From: Desulfobacterales bacterium
GTDB taxonomy: Bacteria; Desulfobacterota; Desulfobacteria; Desulfobacterales; JAHEIW01
Assembly (NCBI GenBank): GCA_030066985.1
Contig: JASJAN010000032.1
Span: forward strand, 1 to 64,000
Length of the DNA: 64,000 bases
Direction: 5' to 3'
Below the pieces are notes generated by a model, which searched no databases, was not told the origin of the DNA, and was given only the letters and a program-made list of their open reading frames with translations. The position numbers and the translations under genes were made by a program. Below, piece after piece: positions 44,535-53,600 of this stretch. The number at the start of each line of letters is the position of its first letter. Position 1 is the first letter of the stretch.

Positions 44535-44757
44535 CCTAAATTGAGCGTTTCAAAATAAAAATAAAGCTATTTTTCTAAAAGGAATCCTGTCAAATTAAAT
44601 ATTTTCATTTTGAAACCCTGCGGGCTTGCCGATCTTACCGCATCTACTGTGTTAGATGCCGTCCCGCATAGAAAACTATAGCGAAACGGCATCTGCCGTG
44701 TAGCTGCGGCAACCTCGACAAGCGCTCAAATTAGGACCCTAAATTGAGCGTTTCAAA
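44535..44757. repeat. Region bounded by 20-base direct repeats
   Basis: CCTAAATTGAGCGTTTCAAA occurs at 44535-44554 and exactly again at 44738-44757, followed in both cases by an A-rich stretch. Between them are AT-rich sequence and two TCTRCYGTGTWG-like stretches (ATCTACTGTGTTAGATG and ATCTGCCGTGTAGCTG). CGCTCAAATT next to the right copy pairs with AATTGAGCG. It lies upstream of tdh. No coding content. Confidence 0.75.
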
Positions 44758-44940
44758 TTAAAAATATAGTCTACACTATCTAATTTTAAGGTGCCTTTAA
44801 ATCTATATGATGTATCAACCATAGCACTCCTGCGGTGTAGAAAACAAGGGTCAAGCAGTGTTGGAAAAACCACACCATGAAGAACCAGCCGGGTTCGTAA
44901 TGGTTGCTTTTTTAGTTGATTTTTAAGATCAAACACATTA

Positions 44941-45013
44941 ATACCATGCGGCTTTATCAATATTGCCGATAAGGTCTTATGGCAATCATAGAGAAAGATA
45001 AACCGCATGGTAT
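44941..45013 (+). promoter_or_regulatory. Hairpin overlapping the start codon of the MFS gene
   Basis: ATACCATGCGGCTTTATC (44941-44958) pairs with GATAAACCGCATGGTAT (44997-45013) with one bulge. ATTGCC/GGCAAT and ATAAG/CTTAT (44962-44986) form an inner stem. The right arm contains the ATG at 45007-45009, so the start codon would be buried in RNA structure. Confidence 0.5.
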
Positions 45014-46260
45014 CAACACTTCTTGCCTTCGGGGCCCTCTTTGCATCCGCCCTGTTTTTTTTGATGGGCAGTGCGGTATTGAGCACCCAGCTTAGCCTGC
45101 GCATGACCCAGGAAGGATTTTCAACCCTGACAATTGGCATTACGCTGGCATGTTACTTTCTGGGTTTGATGACAGGTTATTTTTTATGCCATCGCCTCAT
45201 TCAGCGGGTAGGACACATCCGATCCTTTGCCGTATTTGCGGCTGCCACCACCATCATCATTATCCTGCACGGGCTTTATATGTCCGCTATTTTTTGGGCG
45301 ATGCTTAGATTTATTAACGGGATTACCATTTTCGGTTTATTTATGGTTGTTGAGAGCTGGTTGAACGAATGCAGCCAGAGCCAGACCCGGGGACGTGTCT
45401 TTTCCATCTATATGACCTTAGCCTATATGGGAATCGGAATCGGACAGCAATTGCTCAACTTGGGGAATGACAGCGGCCAGCAATTGTTTTGGATTGCAGC
45501 GCTTCTTTTCTCCTTAAGCCTAATCCCAGTGTCTACAACGCGATCCGTGCACCCTGAATTACCACAGCCCACGCGATACACTTTCCGGGCGCTTTTTCAT
45601 AAAGTCCCTCTCGGGATGCTGGGGTGTTTTGCGGCCGGTCTGGTCAACAGCGCATTTTTTTCGATGGCCCCAGTTTTCGGAACGAAAATCGGTTTATCAG
45701 TTTTTCAATTGTCATGGTTCATGTCAACAACGGTCATCGGTGGTTTTGCTGTGCAATGGATGATCGGCATTATCTCGGACCGATTCGACCGCACACTCGT
45801 TTTGAGCATTATCACAGGCTTTGTGGCATTGCTCAGTCTAAGCATGGTGATGAACAGCGGAATTTCTTACGCCTGGCTTCTTTTTAAAATGGCCATTTTC
45901 GGCGGCCTGATATTTGCCGTCTATCCGCTGGCAGTCGCCCGCGCAAATGATGTCTTTGAGGGCAAAGACGCGGTGTCCATCAGTTCGGCACTTTTGCTCT
46001 GTTTTAGCATTGGCGCCATTTTCGGCCCTGTACTGGCATCTATCACCATGACGCTATTAGACACACCTTACGGATTGTTTGTATACTGGTCGCTGGTCAC
46101 CGGGACATTTGCCTTGGTTTCCCTTTATTTAAAATACAAGGAAAGGGTCACAATTATTCAGCCGGCGGAGCAGGTTAATTTTGCGCCCATGAAAAACACG
46201 TCATCAATGGCGATGGTGCTGGATCCCCGGACAGATGCCGAAGCAGATGAAGGTATATAA
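45007..46260 (+). CDS. MFS transporter (YcaD-like)
   Basis: Major facilitator protein of 417 residues with about 12 hydrophobic helices in two halves. The loop between helices 2 and 3 (YFLCHRLIQRVGHIRSF) corresponds to the MFS motif A region, and WLNECSQSQTRGRVFSIYM resembles the YcaD-type family pattern. The C-terminal 40 residues are soluble. Substrate unknown. The start codon is within a hairpin (44941-45013) and the ribosome site is weak (GAGAAAG). It runs convergent with the SDR gene, 39 bases away. Transport of an amino acid or organic osmolyte would fit the neighbourhood but is inference. Confidence 0.9.
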   Translation: MVSTLLAFGALFASALFFLMGSAVLSTQLSLRMTQEGFSTLTIGITLACYFLGLMTGYFLCHRLIQRVGHIRSFAVFAAATTIIIILHGLYMSAIFWAMLRFINGITIFGLFMVVESWLNECSQSQTRGRVFSIYMTLAYMGIGIGQQLLNLGNDSGQQLFWIAALLFSLSLIPVSTTRSVHPELPQPTRYTFRALFHKVPLGMLGCFAAGLVNSAFFSMAPVFGTKIGLSVFQLSWFMSTTVIGGFAVQWMIGIISDRFDRTLVLSIITGFVALLSLSMVMNSGISYAWLLFKMAIFGGLIFAVYPLAVARANDVFEGKDAVSISSALLLCFSIGAIFGPVLASITMTLLDTPYGLFVYWSLVTGTFALVSLYLKYKERVTIIQPAEQVNFAPMKNTSSMAMVLDPRTDAEADEGI

Positions 46261-46299
46261 CCTCACACATGAGCTGCGGTTATCGCCGATGTGACCTTG

Positions 46300-47013
46300 C
46301 TAAAACGGCAGCTCTTCTGCGCCAGCCTCGAAATACCCGAAGTCTCGTTCCTGCCTGATTTTTGGTAACCAGCCGACAAATATCTTCGCTGCCTGCTCTG
46401 CGGTCAAATCGGCATCCGGGCTGCCCATCCGTGTTTGGATTCTTCCGGGGTGGATCGCAAACACAGCGATACCGCTTTCTCTGAGTTCCCGATAGATGGT
46501 AGCACTTAGCATATTCTGGGCCGCCTTTGCTATCCGAATACTATAAGAAAGCGGAAGATGATCAAAATCACCGGATGACACTTTGTAAATAGACCCCACC
46601 CGACTGCTCACGTTGACGACCGTTGGAAGCTCAGCTTTTGTCAGAAAAGGAAGGGCTGCCTGCAGACATCGAATCGCTCCGCAGCAGTGCACTTCAAATA
46701 ATTCTTTAATCTCGCTGCACGACGCCTCTTCAATGGAATGACCCGTGCCTGCAATTCCAGCGTTATTAATCAGAAGAGATAGGTAATCGGTTTGCTTCTC
46801 GAGGCTAGATCGGATCTTTTTTACAGCCGAATCATCGTGAAGATCTGCCAGGATGGGAACGAAAGCCTCGCCGAATGTCGATGCTAGCCGTGGACCGTCA
46901 GCTTCATTACGAAAGACGCCAAAGACACGCCAACCCAATCGGCAATATTCTCGAGTCAGCTCGAAGCCCAGCCCTCTGCCCACACCGGTAATTAATGCAA
47001 TGCGGGTTTTCAT
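46300..47013 (-). CDS. Short-chain dehydrogenase/reductase with displaced catalytic Tyr
   Basis: Rossmann-fold protein of 237 residues. The cofactor motif GVGRGLG (about 10-16), NNAG (INNAGIAG, about 88) and the Ser region NVSSRVGSIYK are present. The usual Y-x-x-x-K site reads YSIRIAKAAQNM: the Tyr is two positions early and the Lys-minus-four position is Ile. The enzyme may be inactive, use another residue, or be a binding protein. It is transcribed alone, with the divergent MmgE/PrpD gene 453 bases away. No substrate can be suggested. Confidence 0.87.
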   Translation of the reverse strand: MKTRIALITGVGRGLGFELTREYCRLGWRVFGVFRNEADGPRLASTFGEAFVPILADLHDDSAVKKIRSSLEKQTDYLSLLINNAGIAGTGHSIEEASCSEIKELFEVHCCGAIRCLQAALPFLTKAELPTVVNVSSRVGSIYKVSSGDFDHLPLSYSIRIAKAAQNMLSATIYRELRESGIAVFAIHPGRIQTRMGSPDADLTAEQAAKIFVGWLPKIRQERDFGYFEAGAEELPF

Positions 47014-47466
47014 ATCGATACTTTCATTTATTAAAGTTAAAGGGGGAAGTGAAACTTTTGCTATCTGCTAAGGGAATTGCCATATTCTAATGTGCATCCT
47101 TCAAATGCATATCTTCAATATTTTACAATAGTGCGCTTTATAATGGTGTTCAAGGCACATTCAGTAGAGATTAAGAAGAATTTAAGGTGGGCTAAAGATT
47201 TGGACATAGGTTAAAAACTTTTTTATTCGCAAGACCGATCTCTTTATTGACAGGCAAATTTGCTCCGATATAATCTATTCCAACTTTATTGTTATTGAAG
47301 TAATAACCTGCCGTTGCCCTGTTGCCACCGCTCATTGCCAATGCAATGCATAGGACAACGCGTGCACAGCTTGCAGCCCCATCCTGCCCGGCTAAAGCGC
47401 GCATATTATAAAAAACCATCACTGCTGCATACGCTATTGAGACCTTAGGACCGGGAGGAGCGTTAT
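47014..47466. other. Divergent intergenic region, SDR gene to MmgE/PrpD gene
   Basis: 453 bases without a supported gene. A 76-codon frame (47192-47422, minus) has no ribosome site or recognisable domain. The right end carries GGGAGGAG for the plus-strand gene. Promoters for both flanking genes should lie here; none is assignable with confidence. Confidence 0.4.
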
Positions 47467-48810
47467 ATGGACCGCAACGAGCGCGTCATCGAATTTCTGC
47501 TGGACACAAAATGGCACGACCTGCCGGAAGCCATTCAACATCAAAGCAAAAGGGCACTTTTGGATAACCTGGGCGTTCTCGTTGCAGGCGGCAAAATACC
47601 TGCCTCGCAGATCACCCATGCATTTGTACAGGATCAATTGGCTGCTCACAATCCGGAAGAGGCCTGTACGGTGCTGTCTACCGGAAAGAAGGTGTCTGCT
47701 GTTGGTGCGGCCCTGGCCAACGGGATTGCCGCCAATGGCCTGGATATGGACGACGGCTACAACCTGGCCAAAGGGCACCCCGGTGCAGCACTGCTTCCGG
47801 TGCTCCTGGCTTCGTCGGAACTGGCAACTGGAGCGGATGGTCGGGACTTTCTGGTGGCATTGGTAGCCGGCTACGAGCTGGCCATCCGGGCCGCAATCAT
47901 TCGCCATGCCACCTATACCACCTACCATTCTACCGGCAGCTGGGGTGCCATCGGCGGAGCGGCGGCCGGCGGCAAGATGCTGGGCTTGGATCACGAACAA
48001 CTCCGGTCTGCGATGGGAATCGCCGAATATTTCGCGCCCATCGCGCCGATGATGAAGGGTATCGAGGTGGCCGCGATGACCAAGGATAGCATCGGCTGGG
48101 GGGCCATGGTCGCCATGAGTTCTATCTTGATGGCCGGCAGGGGATTTTCCGGCGTCCAGCCTATCTTTGCCGACGGGCCTGGACCCGAGCTGACGGCTGG
48201 GCTTGGCAAAGACTGGCTCATAATGGACTTGTATCACAAACCCTACGCGTGTTGTTTTTGGGTGCACCCGCCAATTGCCGGTGCCTTGGCATTGATTAGA
48301 GATCACGGTCTTGCATCGGAGCAGATTGACCGGATCAAAGTACACTCTTTCCGGGATGCCACCCAGCTTTCCTGCGCAGCACCACGCGATACTGAGGAGG
48401 CGCAGTATAATCTGGCATACGGCCTGGCTTGCGCGATACTCAAAGGAAAGGTCGGACCCCAGGAAGTGACGCCTCCGACGATTGCTGATCCGCAAATCCT
48501 GGCTTTCATGGCCAAGATTGATCCGGTGGAAGATTCAAAGATCCAAAAGGGATACCCTGCCAATCGCCAGGCCCGGGTACAAATTACAACCACTGACGGT
48601 CGCATTTTCGACTCCGGTGTGGTGGATGCCCGCTGGGGCGTTCCGGCTGATCGGCCCACCGATCAGGACCTTATTGAAAAATTCCAAATGGTGACGGAAC
48701 CGGTTCTGGACCGCGGTAGCGCACGGGCGCTACAGGAGTTGGTTTGGCATCTGGAGCAGGCGCCCAGCGCGGCCCGCCTGGTGGATCTGGCCACAGCTAA
48801 AACCCGCTAA
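47467..48810 (+). CDS. MmgE/PrpD family protein
   Basis: Protein of 447 residues of the 2-methylcitrate dehydratase/cis-aconitate decarboxylase family. Features include RALLDNLGVLVAGGK near the N-terminus, NGIAANGLDMDDGYNLAKGHPGAALLPVLLA with the conserved H-P pair, LVAGYELAIRAAI, and YHKPYACCFWVHPPIAGALAL. Family enzymes catalyse dehydration or decarboxylation of tricarboxylates and some act on unusual hydroxy acids. The gene is followed after 143 bases by an MttB homolog and further on by an ABC importer on the same strand, so it may process the imported compound. The substrate is not predictable. GGGAGGAG precedes the ATG. Confidence 0.92.
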   Translation: MDRNERVIEFLLDTKWHDLPEAIQHQSKRALLDNLGVLVAGGKIPASQITHAFVQDQLAAHNPEEACTVLSTGKKVSAVGAALANGIAANGLDMDDGYNLAKGHPGAALLPVLLASSELATGADGRDFLVALVAGYELAIRAAIIRHATYTTYHSTGSWGAIGGAAAGGKMLGLDHEQLRSAMGIAEYFAPIAPMMKGIEVAAMTKDSIGWGAMVAMSSILMAGRGFSGVQPIFADGPGPELTAGLGKDWLIMDLYHKPYACCFWVHPPIAGALALIRDHGLASEQIDRIKVHSFRDATQLSCAAPRDTEEAQYNLAYGLACAILKGKVGPQEVTPPTIADPQILAFMAKIDPVEDSKIQKGYPANRQARVQITTTDGRIFDSGVVDARWGVPADRPTDQDLIEKFQMVTEPVLDRGSARALQELVWHLEQAPSAARLVDLATAKTR

Positions 48811-48953
48811 ACATGACACGGGCAATTTAGGTGCTGGTGATATTAATCTTTCTGGATGAAAATCGAATAAAAGACGGCATAGAGGCAAGATGAGCCTGAC
48901 TTTTGTACTTGATAGCTGAAATTGATCTTGCCGAGATGCCTGAAGGAGGTCAA

Positions 48954-50405
48954 ATGAAAAGTGGCGGCATGACAGGCGGCATCTATAAACCGCTTAATTC
49001 CGAACAGGTGGAGCTGATTCACAGTGAGGCTTTGCGCCTGATAGAAGAGGTCGGCATGGCATATGAAAGCGGTCAGGACGAGATGCTCGAGCTGGTAAAG
49101 CGCGCCGGCTGCAGGGTAGATCCGGCGGCCATGCGGATTTTTTTCCCACCGCGGCTGGTCGAGGAAATGGTGGCTCAAGCCCCGGGAGAGATTATTTTAT
49201 ACAGCCGGGACGACAAAAACGATCTTCATCTGGGCAAGGACCGCGTCTATGCTGGAACCGGAGGCACCACAGTGAAAGTCCTGGACCTGGATACCGGCGA
49301 AGTGCGACAGAGCGTGCTTCAGGACATCCACAATGTGGCGCGCATCGTGGAGGAAATGAAACACATCCATTTTTTTCAGAACTGTTGCGCACCCAACGAT
49401 GTACCTCATGAGGATTATGATATTAACATCGCTTTTGCCGCTATGATGGGCACCCGCAAGCATATTATGTTCGGGTGCAGCTGCGAACAGGGCCTGCGGG
49501 ATACCTACCGTATGGTCACCAGAATCGCCGGCGGAAAAGATGCGCTTGATGCCAGACCGCTCTTTTCGATCGCCGCCTGCATGATTATCAGTCCGTTGAA
49601 GTTTTGCACCCAGTCCACTGCTAACGTGCGCACCGCTGCAGAACTCAATGTGCTTACGACCGTTACCAGTGCACCCATGAGCGGCTCCACTGCACCGATG
49701 ACCATGGCTGGCACCTTACTGCAAACCCACGCCGAGGTAATGGCCGGGATTACCGTGCATCAGCTGACCCGGCCGGGCGCTCCCGTGCTTTATGGTGGAC
49801 TGCCAGCTCTGGCGGAAATGCACACCATGGGGTACCAGGGAGGTGCGGTTGAATGCGGTATGATGCAAACGGCAATCCATCAGCTCAGTCAAAGAATCGA
49901 TGTGCCCAATTACGCCACCTCAGGTTGTTCTGACGCCAAAATCCCTGACGCCCAGGCCGGCTGGGAAAAAGGCTTCACTACCGGTTTGGCGGCCATGGGC
50001 GGAAATAACTGGATCCACCACGCTGCCGGTATGCTGGAATCGATGCAGTGTATCGCTTACGAACAGTATGTGATCGATGACGAGATCATTGGCCAGGCCT
50101 GTAAAATCCTGGAGGGTATTTCAACGGGCGCGGACCACCTGGCCTTTGAAGCCATCCGCGACGTGGGCCCGGGTGGCAACTACCTGTTGTCCGACCATAC
50201 CTTTCAGCATTTGCGCTCTGAGTATTTTCAGGGCAACGGGGTCAGCGACAAGGCCGGGCGGGAAGCATGGATCGAAAACGGCCGTCTTTCAGCTCGCGAG
50301 CGGGCGCGGGCCATGGCGCGCGTCATCCTCGATAAGCCTGTGGATCCCAAAATCGATCCCGATATCGAGAAGGATATTCGAAGCGATTTTAATATCTTCC
50401 TGTAG
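48954..50405 (+). CDS. MttB-superfamily corrinoid methyltransferase, copy 2
   Basis: Second methyltransferase of this family, 483 residues from ATG 48954, with GAAGGAGG five bases upstream; a longer TTG frame from 48903 crosses that site. Core: ALRLIEEVGMAYESG, GTGGTTVKVLDLDTGEVRQ, LTRPGAPVLYGGLPALAEMHTMG, SGCSDAKIPDAQAGWEKGF and DVGPGGNYLLSDHTFQHLRSEYF. The frame is complete and ends in TAG at the normal length, so this TAG is a stop, not a pyrrolysine codon. No corrinoid protein gene is adjacent, so it must use one encoded elsewhere. The substrate may be the compound imported by the downstream ABC system, as inference. Confidence 0.92.
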   Translation: MKSGGMTGGIYKPLNSEQVELIHSEALRLIEEVGMAYESGQDEMLELVKRAGCRVDPAAMRIFFPPRLVEEMVAQAPGEIILYSRDDKNDLHLGKDRVYAGTGGTTVKVLDLDTGEVRQSVLQDIHNVARIVEEMKHIHFFQNCCAPNDVPHEDYDINIAFAAMMGTRKHIMFGCSCEQGLRDTYRMVTRIAGGKDALDARPLFSIAACMIISPLKFCTQSTANVRTAAELNVLTTVTSAPMSGSTAPMTMAGTLLQTHAEVMAGITVHQLTRPGAPVLYGGLPALAEMHTMGYQGGAVECGMMQTAIHQLSQRIDVPNYATSGCSDAKIPDAQAGWEKGFTTGLAAMGGNNWIHHAAGMLESMQCIAYEQYVIDDEIIGQACKILEGISTGADHLAFEAIRDVGPGGNYLLSDHTFQHLRSEYFQGNGVSDKAGREAWIENGRLSARERARAMARVILDKPVDPKIDPDIEKDIRSDFNIFL

Positions 50406-50457
50406 CCCTCTGCACCCCTAGATCCGCTATGGGAGGGCGGCCTGGATGGGCTGGACG

Positions 50458-51033
50458 CTACTCATTCATCTTTAACTCACAAAAAACACGGTAGCCTGCG
50501 CCTTTCCAATAACCGATCAGCAGCAGGATGTCATCATCCTCATAGTTGTTTTTAAAAAAATAATTTACGTTTCCGTAGGTATCCCGCTCAGAATTGAGCA
50601 AGATCCGCGCATAATTTTCATGCCACATAATTTCATGATCATCCCCATAAAACCAAGGCATCATCATTTTTGCGGCCATGACATCTACATTTTTATAAGG
50701 GTTTTCTTTTGCAAAAAATGAAAACTCGCCGCCAAAATGATGCTTGCCATTTACGTTATCGATCAAAACGACACCATGATGCGGGTAATAGGGATCTCTA
50801 TTCGGCGCTTCATGAAAGCACGTTCCGCTGTAAACACCGGAAGCCGGTCTAACGGTCATGCCGGTACTTTCACAAAATTGGTGCCAGATTTTAAGTGACG
50901 GCGCTTGGCAATACTGGCCCTTGCCCCCGCAGGCATTGGGGAAACAGCTATGGCGATCAGGTGCATGGGAAGCGCCAAGACAAAAAATGATAGCGGCAAG
51001 CGCAATCGTTTTCATTAGCGGCGATTTTTGCAT
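50458..51033 (-). CDS. Secreted Cys- and His-rich orphan protein
   Basis: Unrecognised 191-residue protein with an N-terminal signal peptide (MKTIALAAIIFCLGASHA; the ATG at 51015 may be the true start). The mature part is rich in aromatic, His and Cys residues, with Cys at about 30, 35, 42, 54, 72 and 186 and a HHGVVLIDNVNGKHHFGGEF stretch, suggesting a disulfide-bonded or metal-binding exported protein. It is transcribed opposite to the flanking methyltransferase and ABC-transporter genes, and may be an insertion in that operon. No family known to me; function not assigned. Confidence 0.6.
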   Translation of the reverse strand: MQKSPLMKTIALAAIIFCLGASHAPDRHSCFPNACGGKGQYCQAPSLKIWHQFCESTGMTVRPASGVYSGTCFHEAPNRDPYYPHHGVVLIDNVNGKHHFGGEFSFFAKENPYKNVDVMAAKMMMPWFYGDDHEIMWHENYARILLNSERDTYGNVNYFFKNNYEDDDILLLIGYWKGAGYRVFCELKMNE

Positions 51034-51680
51034 GAAGGCGATCTCATATCGTAGATATGTTAGATATTTTGGTGCCTCAGCAGAATCAGAAATTGCAGCA
51101 GCTCTGCGAGATATAGGATATTGATTATATTTAGTCTCAGCATAATACTAAATTACCAAAAACACAATTGGCAGCGTGGCATCTGCACCAGATCCCCCAT
51201 GAACGATCTAAAAATTAGGCTACAGGCATTTAGAGCCAGCTTTTAATTTTACGGCGATAAACATCTGAAAATTCATGAAAATCATGTCAACGGCATCCAT
51301 TTAATATCTCAGAGCTTGTCGCACCACCATTATAAGCAATATATTCCCAAGCATGACTGTCGGCAGATTAGACCTTGACAGTACTAAGATGATTCTCTAT
51401 GGTGGAAAATATTTATTTTTTGAATATAATTTATTTATTTTCGATTTTACCATCTCCCCAGAGTTAAAAAGCACCTCCAAAAGTTGGAATTGTTATCAAG
51501 CTGAAAAGCAAATAATAATTCACCATAACTTAAAAACGGCCAAAATCCGAACTTCAATAGTGCTTTGGGCACGCAATCGTTCCTTTATCCTATTTATATC
51601 ATAAGAAAAATCGTATCGACTGGATTTGAATACCTTGCTCATCGTTTTCCAACCTATGCACGTCATGAAAGGAGGATGTA
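51034..51680. other. AT-rich divergent region upstream of the ABC importer genes
   Basis: 647 bases without a credible gene; an 83-codon frame at 51353-51604 lacks a ribosome site and has an AT-driven composition. AAAGGAGG near the right end serves the substrate-binding protein gene. The promoter of the importer operon should lie here. I see no clear palindrome. Confidence 0.4.
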
Positions 51681-53348
51681 ATGAAAGACATTGAAACAGT
51701 TCACCCTGCCATTCACGATTTTAAGATCGATATGGACAAGGGCAAAATCACGCGGCGTCAATTTTTGAGATATGCCACGTTGCTGGGGATGTCTGTGGGT
51801 GCAGCGAGTCAATTGGCCGGAATAACATGGCCGAGCAAAGTGTTTGCTGCCAAGCAGAAAAAGGGAGGTGTTTTAACATTTGGCATGCAGGTCCAGGAAA
51901 TGGCCGACCCGGCGACCTATTCATGGACCCAGAAATCCGTGGTTGCGCGCCATATTATCGAGTACATGGTTTTGACCGGGCCGGATAACATTACGCGACC
52001 CTATTTGGCTGAAAGCTGGAAGGCATCTGACGATTTGAAAACCTGGACCTTCAATTTACGTAAGGGGGTTAAGTGGTCAAATGGCGATGACTTCAATGCC
52101 GATGACGTCGTATTTAATTTTACCCGCTGGCTTGACCCCAAAACCGGATCATCCAACCTGGGCCTTTTCGATGCCATGCTCGAAGAAAGCGGAGAGGTAG
52201 ATCAAAAAGGCAATCCGGTCAAGCGTATGATCAAAAACGCGGTTCAGAAAGTTGACAATCATACGGTCCAAATCAACCTGAAATCGCCGGTGCTGTCAAT
52301 TCCTGAAAACCTTTACAACTATCCCACCGGAATTGTGCATCGCAATTTTGAAAAAGAAGGCGGAGACCTCTCCAAGAACCCGGTTGGCACAGGTCCTTAC
52401 ACCCTGAGTGCATTCAAGGTCGGTGAGCTGGCGGTCTTGAAAAAACGCAAAGAACCCTATTGGGGCGGTGAAGTCTTTCTGGATGAAATTCGATTTGTTG
52501 ACCTCGGCGAAGATGCCGGCGCCTATCTGGCGGCTATCGCTTCAAGACAGGTTGACGGAATTTACAATATTGATCTGACAACCCTGGATGCAGCCAAAAG
52601 TATCCCGGGAATCAAGGTTGTCTCGATCCCATCGACCCAGACCGGGGTCATTCGCATGAAGGTCACCGAGAAACCCTTTACCGATCCTCGCGTGCGCCGA
52701 GCGGTCCAGTTAACCTGCGATGCAAAGAGACAGCTCGACATCGCCCACCGTGGCTTGGGGATCATTGGCGAGCACCATCATGTTGCCAAGATACACCCCG
52801 AATACTTTGCCCTGCCTGCCTTCAAGCAGGACATCGCCGGCGCCAAAAAACTGCTGGCCGAGGCGGGCTTCCCCAATGGCATCGATTTAGAATGCGCCGT
52901 GGGAAATACCGACGGCGTCTGGGAGCAGGATTCGGTGGCCGTGCTTAAGGAGGACGCCGCCAAGGCCGGCATCAACATTAAAATGAATGTGATGCCATCG
53001 GCAAAATACTGGGATATTTGGACAAAGGCGCCCTTGAGCCTGACCTCATGGACCCACCGTCCGCTGGCCGTAATGGTGCTGGGTCTGGCCTACCGCACCG
53101 GTGTGCCCTGGAATGAATCCAGCTATGCCAACCCCAAGTGGGATGCCGCTTTGACCGAAGCGGAATCGACCTTGGATGTTGAAAAACGGCGGGCCAAAAT
53201 GGAGAAGGTTCAGAAAATTTTGCAGGATGACGCCATCATGGTTCAGCCGTTCTTCCGAGCCGTATTCACAGCGGTCCGGGATAATGTCGTCGGTTTTGAA
53301 ATGCATCCGACCCGCTATTATCGCTTTCATAAGGTCTCTCTGGCCTAA
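51681..53348 (+). CDS. ABC importer substrate-binding protein (SBP_bac_5, Tat-type signal)
   Basis: Extracytoplasmic solute-binding protein of 555 residues in the dipeptide/oligopeptide/opine class. A twin-arginine motif T24-R25-R26-Q-F28-L29-R30 is followed by a hydrophobic segment and an Ala-x-Ala-like site near residue 56, so folded export by Tat is likely. Family features: [60 protein letters not shown] and [24 protein letters not shown] lies upstream. It starts the importer operon. Opine or N-methylated amino-acid-type solutes are plausible, given the neighbouring catabolic genes. Confidence 0.94.
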   Translation: MKDIETVHPAIHDFKIDMDKGKITRRQFLRYATLLGMSVGAASQLAGITWPSKVFAAKQKKGGVLTFGMQVQEMADPATYSWTQKSVVARHIIEYMVLTGPDNITRPYLAESWKASDDLKTWTFNLRKGVKWSNGDDFNADDVVFNFTRWLDPKTGSSNLGLFDAMLEESGEVDQKGNPVKRMIKNAVQKVDNHTVQINLKSPVLSIPENLYNYPTGIVHRNFEKEGGDLSKNPVGTGPYTLSAFKVGELAVLKKRKEPYWGGEVFLDEIRFVDLGEDAGAYLAAIASRQVDGIYNIDLTTLDAAKSIPGIKVVSIPSTQTGVIRMKVTEKPFTDPRVRRAVQLTCDAKRQLDIAHRGLGIIGEHHHVAKIHPEYFALPAFKQDIAGAKKLLAEAGFPNGIDLECAVGNTDGVWEQDSVAVLKEDAAKAGINIKMNVMPSAKYWDIWTKAPLSLTSWTHRPLAVMVLGLAYRTGVPWNESSYANPKWDAALTEAESTLDVEKRRAKMEKVQKILQDDAIMVQPFFRAVFTAVRDNVVGFEMHPTRYYRFHKVSLA

Positions 53349-53368
53349 AAAAGCGTGCGTTTGGGCAT

Positions 53369-53390
53369 GGGGAGTGCTGCGGCGCTCCCC
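53369..53390 (+). terminator. Hairpin between the SBP gene and permease genes
   Basis: GGGGAGTG (53369-53376) pairs with CGCTCCCC (53383-53390) with a 6-base loop, 20 bases after the SBP stop. The following GGCCTATTTT is only weakly U-rich. It may partly terminate or stabilise mRNA so that the binding protein is made in excess over the membrane parts. Confidence 0.5.
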
Positions 53391-53548
53391 GGCCTATTTT
53401 CCACCCAGAAAATTAGAATCCGCACAGAGTGCAAATCGCTCAATGCGGCGTTAAGGGTTAATGGTTGTTCGGACTTGAAGATGGCCTGATATTAAACTGC
53501 TGTATGATCGCTCTTAAGCCATTAACCAATAACAAATAACGAATAACT

Positions 53549-53574
53549 CCCAATTGAATTTTTTTTCAATTGGG
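53549..53574 (+). promoter_or_regulatory. Perfect 10-base hairpin before the permease gene
   Basis: CCCAATTGAA (53549-53558) pairs with TTCAATTGGG (53565-53574) with a 6-T loop, 27 bases before the ATG of the first permease and just before its AGGAGGGG site. It could be a terminator-like stem or a translation control element. Confidence 0.5.
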
Positions 53575-53600
53575 TCCGGATTGCATCAGGAGGGGTAAAA

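Noticed and set aside
47192-47422. 76-codon frame on the minus strand upstream of the MmgE/PrpD gene
   Set aside because: No ribosome site and no family features; lies in the probable promoter region.
50403-50405. TAG codon at the end of MttB copy 2 as a pyrrolysine codon
   Set aside because: The protein is already full length (483 residues) at this point, whereas pyrrolysine in MttB lies in the middle of the chain. It is a normal stop.
51353-51604. 83-codon frame on the plus strand before the ABC importer
   Set aside because: AT-driven composition, no ribosome site and no homology signal.
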